Of a DNA stretch of 64,000 bases, positions 17,268 to 24,458 are shown in pieces. The stretch comes from an uncultured Clostridia bacterium (lineage in GTDB: Bacteria > Bacillota > Clostridia > TANB77 > CAG-508). Position 1 is the stretch's first letter. The number at the start of each line of letters is the position of its first letter. The position numbers were made by a program, and so were the translations under genes. The stretch lies in assembly GCA_948777935.1 (NCBI GenBank), contig CAQDYY010000001.1:440191-504190 (forward strand). Reading direction: 5' to 3'. Below the pieces are notes generated by a model. That model saw nothing but the letters and a program-made list of their open reading frames with translations, had not been told where the DNA came from and ran no database searches.

Positions 17268-17412
17268 CATCTATAATAGTATATAAATCTCCACGAAGAA
17301 TCTTGGAGCCATAAGTGGGGACCAATAGAAACCGTCAAAATGCGCAAGCATTTTGTACAGTTTCATTGGGGAATGGCGACGGTTCGTGGGGATTTATATA
17401 CTATTATAGATG
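17268..17412 (+). repeat. Element C copy 1: conserved 85 nt core in 30 bp inverted arms
   Basis: The left arm (17268-17297) and right arm (17383-17412) are complementary over 30 bp with one mismatch, which is a G-U wobble in RNA. The core 17298-17382 starts GAATCTTGGAGCCATAAG and ends ATGGCGACGG. Within the core CCAATAGAAAC pairs with GTTTCATTGG. CAAAATGC pairs with GCATTTTG around GCAA. ACCGTC inside that hairpin can pair with GACGGT outside it, which is a pseudoknot. Copy 2 at 48749 has the same core but different arms. I cannot assign a known family. A mobile non-autonomous element or a structured RNA are the main options. Confidence 0.85.
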
Positions 17413-17512
17413 TGCTCAATAAATATGTATGTTTTAACTTAAAATAGCGTATTGGTACCTAAAAAAATTAGTACATAAGCTATTATCTACTAATTTTAAT
17501 TAATAAGACATA

Positions 17513-18058
17513 TCAAAACATATTAAGATATCTAGCACTTGATAAAAGTGTATCTACCACTACAATTCCAATTGCAATATTAACAAAAGTTATTTGTGAT
17601 TTAGTAGGAATTTTCTTTAATAATTTTGCTACTACCTTTTCCATAAGTGGATGAACCCAGTGAATAAAAGCAAGAGCAATAAATCCCCATGCAAAAGAAA
17701 ATGATAAGGTAATTCTTCCATTTAGATTCATAAAATGAGTTGCATAATCCCACCAACGTGCTGAAAATAGTGCTTCTAATGCAAATCCTACAAAATATTC
17801 AAAAATTGAAAATACAATTGCAGAATATAAAAATAGTTTTAATGGGTTAGATTTATATTTTTGTAAACAACTAATTAAAATAACTGCTCCCCACCCATAA
17901 ATTGGACAAAGTGGTCCATATAAAAAGCCTCTTTTTACAAAATGACCTAAAGTTCCTATAGCATAAAAGGTCTCTAATAACCAACCAACAAATGCATATA
18001 TTAAAAAATAAAATGCTAAATACTTAATACTTATTTTCTTATCCTCTAATTTTTCCAT
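17513..18058 (-). CDS. CmpB-type membrane protein (putative ABC transporter family, PF06541-like)
   Basis: A 181-residue membrane protein with five or so helices. Motifs GWLLETFYAIGTLG, FVKRGFLYGPLCPIYGWGAV and EYFVGFALEALFSARWWDYA are the hallmark of the family annotated as putative ABC-transporter type IV (CmpB). The role is not established; no ATPase gene is adjacent. The ATG is preceded by a GGGGGAA ribosome site. The gene is followed by an imperfect AATAGC/GCTATT hairpin, about 17444-17485, which may terminate it. Confidence 0.85.
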   Translation of the reverse strand: MEKLEDKKISIKYLAFYFLIYAFVGWLLETFYAIGTLGHFVKRGFLYGPLCPIYGWGAVILISCLQKYKSNPLKLFLYSAIVFSIFEYFVGFALEALFSARWWDYATHFMNLNGRITLSFSFAWGFIALAFIHWVHPLMEKVVAKLLKKIPTKSQITFVNIAIGIVVVDTLLSSARYLNMF

Positions 18059-18158
18059 AATTCCCCCTAATAATACATGTATAATATCAAATTTTCTTTA
18101 AAAAGTAAATGCTATTAAAAAAAAATTAATAAACTGCAAAAATTTTATAAAAAAAGTA

Positions 18159-18187
18159 TTGACAAACTATTCAATTACACTTATAAT
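18159..18187 (+). promoter_or_regulatory. Promoter of the tRNA operon
   Basis: Perfect TTGACA (18159-18164), 17 bp spacer, perfect TATAAT (18182-18187). Transcription would start about 17 bp before the first tRNA. Confidence 0.93.
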
Positions 18188-18210
18188 TTATTAATGTTGG
18201 TAGCAAATAT

Positions 18211-18284
<74 letters not shown>

Positions 18285-18361
18285 GCGCCCTTAGCTCAGT
18301 TGGTCAGAGCAACCGGCTCATAACCGGTGGGTCCAAGGTTCGAATCCTTGAGGGCGCACCA
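18285..18361 (+). tRNA. tRNA with anticodon CAT (elongator Met, or Ile2 with lysidine)
   Basis: Acceptor GCGCCCT pairs with AGGGCGC. The anticodon arm is ACCGG-CTCATAA-CCGGT, the T-arm CAAGGTTCGAATCCTTG, and CCA is encoded. It is not an initiator, because 1-72 is a G-C pair and the D-stem differs. Elongator Met and lysidine-modified Ile2 cannot be separated with confidence by eye. Confidence 0.95.
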
Positions 18362-18379
18362 CTTTTTTTAACTAAATAT

Positions 18380-18465
18380 GGACAGGTGGCCGAGTGGCTA
18401 AAGGCGGCAGACTGTAAATCTGTTCTCATACGAGTACGAAGGTTCGAATCCTTCCCTGTCCACCA
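18380..18465 (+). tRNA. tRNA-Tyr (anticodon GTA)
   Basis: A class II tRNA with a long variable arm. Acceptor GGACAGG pairs with CCTGTCC, the anticodon arm is CAGA-CTGTAAA-TCTG, and the T-arm GAAGGTTCGAATCCTTC and encoded CCA complete it. Its 3' end is partly repeated at 18586-18603. Confidence 0.96.
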
Positions 18466-18500
18466 AAGAAGTAGAAAATATGAGATTCTACTTCTTTTTT
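18466..18500 (+). terminator. Terminator of the tRNA operon
   Basis: An 11 bp stem AAGAAGTAGAA / TTCTACTTCTT with a 9-base loop, followed by TTTTTT directly after tRNA-Tyr. Confidence 0.9.
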
Positions 18501-18526
18501 ATTTATAAGAAACGAAAAATAGAAAT

Positions 18527-18605
18527 GGATTCGAAAAGGAGGATCAGAAAACAGTCCAGTGGACTGTTTTCCCGACGCGGTTCGCCGAATCCTTCCCTGT
18601 CCATC
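18527..18605 (+). repeat. Nested palindrome ending in a copy of the tRNA-Tyr 3' end
   Basis: An outer pair GGATTCG (18527) / CGAATCC (18586) encloses a perfect hairpin GAAAACAGTCC-AGT-GGACTGTTTTC (18547-18571). The right end CGAATCCTTCCCTGTCCA (18586-18603) is identical to the T-arm and acceptor end of tRNA-Tyr 120 bp upstream. This looks like an att-type duplication or a repeat that copies tRNA tails. Antisense reading frames across it are not genes. Confidence 0.75.
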
Positions 18606-18639
18606 AAAAAGCATTGTAGTAACTACCATGCTTTTTTTG
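18605..18639 (+). terminator. Second terminator-like hairpin after the tRNA-tail repeat
   Basis: AAAAAGCATtGTAGT and ACTACcATGCTTTTTTT form a stem of about 13 bp with a U-run on the plus strand. The minus-strand reading also has a T-run. Confidence 0.75.
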
Positions 18640-18716
18640 TATTAATGTCCGCTTTTGTTCTACATCTAGACTTTTTATGTTTATATATGGTATAATATCT
18701 ACAGGAAGTGATATTT

Positions 18717-19820
18717 ATGATTATTAATGAAAGAGTAAAGCATAATCTATTAACTTGGAATGATGCTGAACCTATATATAAACAATTTGAAAAAAAATGT
18801 GAAAAGCTAAGTAAACTTACTGGTTTAATTATAAATCCCATAGATTATCAACTTCAGCATCAGCTTCATGTAGCAAACAAAAACTATTTCATGAATTTAC
18901 AAACTAAATTGTATGAAAGATTATATAAAAAATATCCAAATGTGGATTTTGGAATGGCTGGTAGATTAAAATCTCCATTTTCACATTATGAAAAAGTTAT
19001 TAGAAAATTTGTTGAACAATTTGAAAAAGATGAAACAAGACCTGTTTCAATATTAGATGATTATGCTATCAAAATATTTTTAATGCATATAAATTATCCT
19101 ATTGATAAAATAAGTGTTGATAGTGAAGGAATTTATATTGATTCTGGAACAAACGAGTTTCGTTTTAGTAATGGTGATTCCTTTGTTTTTGAACACGAAG
19201 AAAAATCGCTTAATATTGTCGTAGAAAAAGATGCTAGTAACATTTGGATTGACCATACTACACCATATATTTGTACTACTAGAAATGGTAAAGAAATTTC
19301 TATACCTTTAATTTTAGCAAAAACTTATAAAAGATCAACCAAAGACCATTTAGTTAAATATTGTTATGAATTTCAAAAAGATATAGAAAAATTTTTTAAT
19401 GCTCTAAAAGATAAAGACAAAACAAATGATAATTTTATTACCAAAAAGAAAAAAGATTATATTGATGCACCAAAAGAATCTGGATATTCTTCTTTACAAA
19501 TGTCTTTCTATTCTGAAAGACGAAATCTAGGAATTGAATGCCAAACGAGAACCTATGATATGGAAATATTTAATAACGAAGAACGAGAATATGGATATAA
19601 ACCTAATGAACATGAACTGTCTCATAATTCCTTTGATAATATTTCTCGTTTTGCATTAACAACAAGATTTAAAAATGGAGGTTTTCAAACTTATGATATG
19701 TCAGATCCAGAATGTTTTAAACTAATTTTTGGTACTACTATGGAAGAATACAGTAAGAAAATGAAACCAACTCTTACACCAAAAGAAGGTACGACAATAC
19801 AAGACGATAGAGCTAGATAA
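18717..19820 (+). CDS. RelA/SpoT-domain protein with a large internal insertion
   Basis: 367 residues; the ATG at 18717 has AGGAAG 8 bases upstream, and a TATAAT box lies at 18690-18695. Alarmone-synthetase motifs appear in order. GRLKS (82-86) matches the ATP-binding G-R-x-K-S. ILDDYAIKIF (112-121) matches the catalytic Asp region. KDYIDAPKESGYSSLQ (246-261) matches the G-loop Y-x-x-PK-x-x-GY-x-SLH. IECQTRT (273-279) matches E-x-Q-x-RT. About 125 residues lie between the Asp and G-loop motifs, far more than in ordinary small alarmone synthetases, and the usual His of SLH is Gln. It lacks the HD hydrolase, TGS and ACT domains. I infer a RelA/SpoT-fold nucleotidyltransferase, perhaps making (p)ppGpp or a related product. 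Confidence 0.8.
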   Translation: MIINERVKHNLLTWNDAEPIYKQFEKKCEKLSKLTGLIINPIDYQLQHQLHVANKNYFMNLQTKLYERLYKKYPNVDFGMAGRLKSPFSHYEKVIRKFVEQFEKDETRPVSILDDYAIKIFLMHINYPIDKISVDSEGIYIDSGTNEFRFSNGDSFVFEHEEKSLNIVVEKDASNIWIDHTTPYICTTRNGKEISIPLILAKTYKRSTKDHLVKYCYEFQKDIEKFFNALKDKDKTNDNFITKKKKDYIDAPKESGYSSLQMSFYSERRNLGIECQTRTYDMEIFNNEEREYGYKPNEHELSHNSFDNISRFALTTRFKNGGFQTYDMSDPECFKLIFGTTMEEYSKKMKPTLTPKEGTTIQDDRAR

Positions 19821-20415
19821 CTCTATCGTCTTTTTTCTTGCTTACTGCAAGTCCATCTCCTACTTCTAAAATTTCAGTTTCTAAATTTGGGTTTTCATTT
19901 ACTTCTTTTAAATATTCTCTTAAATTTCTTACTGCTGTACGTTGTTTATGTTTGTTATAATCACTCATAACATATCCCTTATATAAAACATTATCTGCTA
20001 AAATAATTCCACTATTTGCAAGTAGTCGTAATGCATGGCTTAAAAAGAATGGGTATTTACCTTTTGCTGCATCTATAAAAATCATATCATATTTATCATT
20101 TAAAGTTGGTAAAATTTCCACAGCATCTCCAAAATGAATATGTATTTTTTCTTCTACCCCTGCCCTTTTTATATTTTGCCTTGCTTTTTCTACCCTATCT
20201 TCTTCTCTTTCTATTGTATCTATATATCCATTTTCTTCTAAAAACTCTGAAAAGCAAATAGCAGAATAGCCTACTGCTGTTCCTATTTCTAAGATTTTTG
20301 TTATTTTTTTGTCTTTTAATAACTCATCAATTCCTTCTAGTGTATCGTCCATAATAATTGGAATATGTTCATTTAATGCTTCTTCTTTTATTTTTTCTAA
20401 TTCTTGTTTATTCAT
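19813..20415 (-). CDS. trmR: SAM-dependent O-methyltransferase, YrrM/TrmR type
   Basis: The 200-residue protein has the class I methyltransferase motif ILEIGTAVGYSAICF (about 40-55). Acidic IEREEDRVEKARQN, the metal-binding DMIFIDAAKGKY and ILADNVLYKGYV follow, as in catechol-type O-methyltransferases (COG4122). In Bacillus YrrM (TrmR) methylates 5-hydroxyuridine at the tRNA wobble position. Its end overlaps the convergent RelA/SpoT-like gene by 8 bp. Confidence 0.88.
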   Translation of the reverse strand: MNKQELEKIKEEALNEHIPIIMDDTLEGIDELLKDKKITKILEIGTAVGYSAICFSEFLEENGYIDTIEREEDRVEKARQNIKRAGVEEKIHIHFGDAVEILPTLNDKYDMIFIDAAKGKYPFFLSHALRLLANSGIILADNVLYKGYVMSDYNKHKQRTAVRNLREYLKEVNENPNLETEILEVGDGLAVSKKKDDRVI

Positions 20416-20447
20416 GAATCTTTCTCCTATTTTTATTACTATACTTT

Positions 20448-20479
20448 AATGAGCCGTGATGCTTTACATTCGGCTCATT
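20448..20479 (-). terminator. Hairpin after typA
   Basis: A 9 bp stem AATGAGCCG / CGGCTCATT around a 14-base loop lies 5 bp after the typA stop. The U-run is weak, so termination strength is uncertain. Confidence 0.55.
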
Positions 20480-20483
20480 GACA

Positions 20484-22304
20484 CTATTTTCTATTTGCAC
20501 GTGCTGCAATTTCTCTATCCTTACTGCTTAATATTTTCTTTCTTAAACGAATACTTTTTGGTGTTACTTCTACTAATTCATCTTCTTCTATAAATTCTAT
20601 TGCTTTTTCTAAAGAAAATTGAATTGGTGGAACTAAACGAAGTGCATCATCTGAACCAGATGCTCTTGTATTTGTTAAGTGTTTTTCTTTACATACATTA
20701 ATTGCTAAATCTTCATTTCTTGAATTTAATCCAACAATCATTCCCTCATATACTTCTGTTCCTGGTCCTATAAATAAATCACCTTTATCTTGTGCATTAT
20801 ATAAACCATATGTTACTGCTTTTCCTGGTTCAAATGCAATTATTGTTCCTCTTACTCTTGATAATACATCTCCTTTGTATGGTTCATATGAATCAAATAC
20901 ATGGCTCATTACTCCTACACCTTTTGTATCTGTTAAGAATTCTGTTCTATAGCCAATTAATCCTCTTGCTGGAATTTTGAATTCTATTTTAGTATGTCCA
21001 TCTTCTGCAGGTTCCATATTAATCATTTCTGCTTTTCTTTGTCCTAATTTTTCAATAACTGTACCAATTGAATCATCTGGCACATTAACTGTTAGCATTT
21101 CAATTGGCTCACATTTTTGCCCATTTATTTCTTTTATAATAACTTTTGGGCGAGATACTAATAATTCAAACCCTTCTCTTCTCATGTTTTCAATTAGAAC
21201 TGATAAATGTAATTCCCCACGTCCTGATACTTCAAAACTATCTGGTGAATCTGTTTCTTTTACTCGTAAACTTACATTTCTTTCTAATTCTTTAAATAAA
21301 CGGTCACGAATATGGCGAGATGTAATAAATTGTCCTTCTTTTCCTGCAAATGGTCCATTATTAACACTAAATGTCATAGATACTGTTGGTTCATCAATAT
21401 CTACAAAATCTATTTTTTCTGGATGTTCGTAATCACATATTGTTTCTCCAATATTTATATCTGGAATTCCTGCAATAGCTATAATATCTCCTGCTTTTAC
21501 TTCTTCTACTTCTACTCTTTTTAAACCTACATGTGTATATAGTTTTGCAATTCTTCCATTTGTTACTTTTTCATCTTTTTTGCAAATAGAAACTGGCATT
21601 CCTAGTTTTACGCTTCCTCTTTCTACTCTTCCTACTGCAATTCTACCAACATAGTCATCATAATCTATGTTAGATACTAGCATTTGCATTGTTCCATCTA
21701 TATCACATGTTGGTGGATTTATTTTATCTACAATTGTTTCAAATAAGCAGTTTAAATCAGATGTTTCATCTGTTAAATTCATTTTACCAATTCCTTGTTT
21801 TGCAGATGCATATACTACTGGAAAGTCTAGTTGATCATCATTTGCATCTAATTCTATAAATAACTCTATAACTTGATCTACTACTTTTTCTGGGTTTGCT
21901 CCTGGACGGTCTATTTTGTTAATTACTACAATTGGTTTTAGGTTTAATGCTAGAGATTTTTTTAATACTTCTCTTGTTTGTGGCATTGGTCCTTCAAATG
22001 CATCTACTAATAATAAAACACCATCTACTGTTTTTAAAACTCTTTCTACTTCTCCTCCAAAGTCAGCATGTCCTGGTGTATCTACTATATTAATTTTAAT
22101 ATCTTTATACATTACAGATGTATTTTTAGAAAGTATTGTTATTCCTCTTTCTTTTTCAATATCGTTTGAGTCCATAACTCTTTCTGCTACTTGTTCATTT
22201 TCACGAAATACATGACTTTGTTTTAATAGTGCATCTACTAATGTTGTTTTTCCATGGTCAACGTGTGCAATAATTGCTATATTTCTTATCTTTTCGTTAT
22301 TCAT
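20484..22304 (-). CDS. typA: Ribosome-associated GTPase TypA/BipA
   Basis: The 606-residue translational GTPase begins MNNEKIRNIAIIAHVDHGKTTLVDALL (G1) with ERGITILSKNTSV (switch I), DTPGHADFGGEVERVL (G3) and VINKIDRPGA (G4). EF-G-like domains III and V and a BipA-specific C-terminus (RGLIGYRTEFLTDTKGVGVM) follow. BipA acts on ribosome assembly and translation under stress. Length is normal. Confidence 0.97.
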   Translation of the reverse strand: MNNEKIRNIAIIAHVDHGKTTLVDALLKQSHVFRENEQVAERVMDSNDIEKERGITILSKNTSVMYKDIKINIVDTPGHADFGGEVERVLKTVDGVLLLVDAFEGPMPQTREVLKKSLALNLKPIVVINKIDRPGANPEKVVDQVIELFIELDANDDQLDFPVVYASAKQGIGKMNLTDETSDLNCLFETIVDKINPPTCDIDGTMQMLVSNIDYDDYVGRIAVGRVERGSVKLGMPVSICKKDEKVTNGRIAKLYTHVGLKRVEVEEVKAGDIIAIAGIPDINIGETICDYEHPEKIDFVDIDEPTVSMTFSVNNGPFAGKEGQFITSRHIRDRLFKELERNVSLRVKETDSPDSFEVSGRGELHLSVLIENMRREGFELLVSRPKVIIKEINGQKCEPIEMLTVNVPDDSIGTVIEKLGQRKAEMINMEPAEDGHTKIEFKIPARGLIGYRTEFLTDTKGVGVMSHVFDSYEPYKGDVLSRVRGTIIAFEPGKAVTYGLYNAQDKGDLFIGPGTEVYEGMIVGLNSRNEDLAINVCKEKHLTNTRASGSDDALRLVPPIQFSLEKAIEFIEEDELVEVTPKSIRLRKKILSSKDREIAARANRK

Positions 22305-22418
22305 TTTGATGTTCCTTTCCTAATTTCTAAATTTAACCTTATAATTATACATCTTAACAAAAAATTTGTCAAATAAATTATGTATACTTTGTACAAAATG
22401 CAATAAATACAAACAAAC

Positions 22419-22449
22419 CCTCCAGACACTAAAACGCTGTATCTGGAGA
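22419..22449 (-). terminator. Terminator of the interrupted membrane gene
   Basis: On the minus strand CTCCAGATAC pairs with GTGTCTGGAG around an AT-rich loop, followed by GGGTTTGTTTGTATTT. It begins 10 bp after the stop codon. Confidence 0.6.
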
Positions 22450-22458
22450 GTTTGATGT

Positions 22459-22905
22459 TTAAACTGTGAACCCAATTGGAAAGCCAGTAGCATTATATGC
22501 TATTTTTGCAAATACTGCTATAAATAGAATATGCGTCATAATGTATTTTACCGACTGCTGCATCACAAGAATATCTCTCAGCAGTATTATTATTGCTGCA
22601 CATAATACAAATTCACCAATCCATTTTATTTTTGGAAGTTGTTTTATTTCCACATATTCATTTTCAACTATAATTGGTCTAATTGCATTTTCTAAAAATG
22701 CATCAATTACTACCCATTGAAATACAACTAATGGTGGCCATATAAAACTGCTACTACAGCTACTATCTGACTCTGCGAATATCAAAAACACTATCCATGA
22801 AACTATTGTACATACTATAGCAATTCTCTAATAGTTTTTAATTAACCGCATTATACGTTCTTTATCTTCTTGCATTCTTTTGGGTGTAAGACGTACATTG
22901 TTCAT
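22459..22905 (-). pseudogene. Four-helix membrane protein gene interrupted by an in-frame TAG
   Basis: Reading from ATG at 22905 gives MNNVRLTPKRMQEDKERIMR, then LIKNY, then TAG at 22830-22828. The same frame continues for 122 more codons (RIAIVCTIVSWIVFLIFAES and on to FPIGFTV). The promoter at 22989-22961 and a terminator flank exactly this combined frame, so the 25 residues before the stop belong to the gene. A single TGG-to-TAG change would explain it. The product would be about 148 residues with about four helices and no recognised family. Restart at GTG 22791 is possible but has no good ribosome site. Confidence 0.8.
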
Positions 22906-22960
22906 AGTTTCTTTCCCCAGATTACACTTTGGGTACTTCCTCCTTTTATTTAATGCCTAA

Positions 22961-22989
22961 ATTATAGCACATCTTATGCGTATTTTCAA
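22961..22989 (-). promoter_or_regulatory. Promoter of the interrupted membrane gene
   Basis: On the minus strand TTGAAA (22989-22984), 17 bp spacer, TATAAT (22966-22961), followed by AAAAGGAGG and a roughly 50-base leader before the ATG at 22905. Confidence 0.8.
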
Positions 22990-23003
22990 TGTTTTGAGTA
23001 ATT

Positions 23004-23615
23004 CTATTTTGCTAACTCCACAATAGAATTCATTATAAGTTCGCTTGCTTCTTCTAATGCTTGTTTTTCAGTTTCTTTATTTTTGTACATTTCATTATAT
23101 TTTGATAAATCTATTGGTTTTCCATATACAATTTTTACCTTTTGAAATGCTTTTAAGCCACCCGATATACCAACTGGTATTACTCTTGTACCAGTTCTTA
23201 ATGCAAAAAATGCTGCTCCATCTTTTACTTTTTCATTTTTTTCTAATCCATTTCTTGTTCCTTCTGGAAATAATGCAATACTTTCTCCATCTTTTAATGC
23301 TTTTAATGTAGTTTTTAGTGCTGTTACATCTTTAGAATCTCTTTTTACATATATTCCATCAAATATTACCCCTAAAAAAGCAAAAAATGGATTTTTTCTT
23401 AAGTCTTCTTTTGCCATAAAACGTACATGTCTTCCCACTGTACATACAATTAATGGTGGGTCTAAATAGTTTCTATGGTTTCCACAAAAAATAAACTTTT
23501 CATCTTTTATGATATTTTCTTTTCCTATAACTTCTGCTCTATGTACTACTTTGCAGTAAATATAAATTGCACCTTTTACAATTCCTCTTCCTATCTTTTT
23601 AAAAAACAATTTCAT
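23004..23615 (-). CDS. plsC: 1-acyl-sn-glycerol-3-phosphate acyltransferase
   Basis: The 203-residue protein shows the acyltransferase catalytic motif CGNHRNYLDPPLI (H-x4-D, about 46-58) and the substrate motif FPEGTRNGLEK, with a hydrophobic N-terminus for membrane association. It makes phosphatidic acid from lysophosphatidic acid in phospholipid synthesis. It follows cmk on the same strand, separated by a complete AGAACCC-type element, and cmk-plsC neighbourhoods are common in Clostridia. Confidence 0.93.
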   Translation of the reverse strand: MKLFFKKIGRGIVKGAIYIYCKVVHRAEVIGKENIIKDEKFIFCGNHRNYLDPPLIVCTVGRHVRFMAKEDLRKNPFFAFLGVIFDGIYVKRDSKDVTALKTTLKALKDGESIALFPEGTRNGLEKNEKVKDGAAFFALRTGTRVIPVGISGGLKAFQKVKIVYGKPIDLSKYNEMYKNKETEKQALEEASELIMNSIVELAK

Positions 23616-23637
23616 GTTAATATTCTCCTTATTTTCT

Positions 23638-23784
23638 AAAACCCCCAGTCACCTTCGGTGACAGCCCCCTTAGGTAAAGGGGCCTTTACTCTATAATTTT
23701 TAGACTAGCACAGTAATTTTGAAATGTAGAGAAAAGCCTCCTTTATTTAAGGGAGGTGGCTCGCGTAGCGAGACGGAGGGTTCT
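23638..23784. repeat. AGAACCC element, complete, reversed (stems GTCACC/GGTGAC and CTCGC/GCGAG)
   Basis: From 23638: AACCCCCA, hairpin GTCACC-TTC-GGTGAC, AGCCCCCTTaggtAAAGGGGCC, TTTACTCTA, a spacer with TAGACTAG, AGAGAAAAGCCTCCTTTatttaAGGGAGG, hairpin CTCGC-GTA-GCGAG, ACGGAGGGTTCT. It is the reverse orientation of the copies at 29479, 46110 and 47412. It sits between cmk and plsC. Confidence 0.9.
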
Positions 23785-23789
23785 ACTCC

Positions 23790-24455
23790 TTACATCTTTT
23801 CTTCTATAATTTTATATACAACATCTGCACATTCATCTATACTCATATTAGTTCCATCTACTAATATTGCATCATCTGCTTTTCTTAATGGTGCAATTTC
23901 ACGTTCAGAATCAATTTTGTCTCTTTTTATTACGCTTTCTAATACTTCTTCATAAGACATTTTAATTCCCTTTTCTTCATTTTGTCTTATTCTTCTTCTT
24001 GTTCTTTCTTCTGCTGATGCATCTAAATAAATTTTTACATCTGCATTTGGAAATACTACAGTTCCTATGTCTCTTCCTTCCATTACAATACTTTGTCCTT
24101 TTGCTAAATCGCGTTGTAACTCAAGTAGTCTCCCACGAACTTGTGGTATTTTAGATACTTCTGAAATGATATCTGTTATTTGTTTTGTACGTATCTCGGT
24201 TGAAACATCCTCTCCATTTAAGAATACACGTTGACCATTACTTTCTTCTTTAAAGCTAATTTCTATTTTGTTTAATAATTCTTCTATTTTTTCTATTTCG
24301 TGTAACTCTATTTTCCTTCTTATTATTTCTAGTGTTACACACCTAAACATAGCTCCTGTATCTACATTTAAAAATCCAAATTTTTTAGATACAAGACTTG
24401 CAATAGTTCCTTTTCCAGTTCCTGCTGGTCCATCAATAGCAACAATAAATGACAT
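23790..24455 (-). CDS. cmk: Cytidylate kinase
   Basis: The 221-residue protein starts MSFIVAIDGPAGTGKGTIAS with P-loop GPAGTGKGT at 9-17 and NVDTGAMFR for CMP binding. VMEGRDIGTVVFPNADVKIYLDAS and the lid RTRRRI also fit. It phosphorylates CMP and dCMP. The stop lies only a few bases from an AGAACCC element. It starts 3 bp after the P-loop/Asp23-like gene, so the two are cotranscribed. Confidence 0.97.
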   Translation of the reverse strand: MSFIVAIDGPAGTGKGTIASLVSKKFGFLNVDTGAMFRCVTLEIIRRKIELHEIEKIEELLNKIEISFKEESNGQRVFLNGEDVSTEIRTKQITDIISEVSKIPQVRGRLLELQRDLAKGQSIVMEGRDIGTVVFPNADVKIYLDASAEERTRRRIRQNEEKGIKMSYEEVLESVIKRDKIDSEREIAPLRKADDAILVDGTNMSIDECADVVYKIIEEKM

Positions 24456-24458
24456 TTT

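Noticed and set aside
17268..17412. HEARO/omega RNA or group II intron fragment for element C
   Set aside because: It is only 85 nt with no domain V-like end and no adjacent nuclease or reverse transcriptase. I cannot match it to these families from memory.
18426..18629. Minus-strand reading frame across tRNA-Tyr and its repeat (ending GRIRTFVLV-like)
   Set aside because: It is the antisense of a tRNA and palindromes. Similar frames appear in many genomes as spurious annotations, and there is no ribosome site.
22828..22830. Reassigned amber codon or pyrrolysine
   Set aside because: TAG ends other intact genes here, such as gerAC, and nothing in the window points to a pyrrolysine system. A point mutation is simpler.
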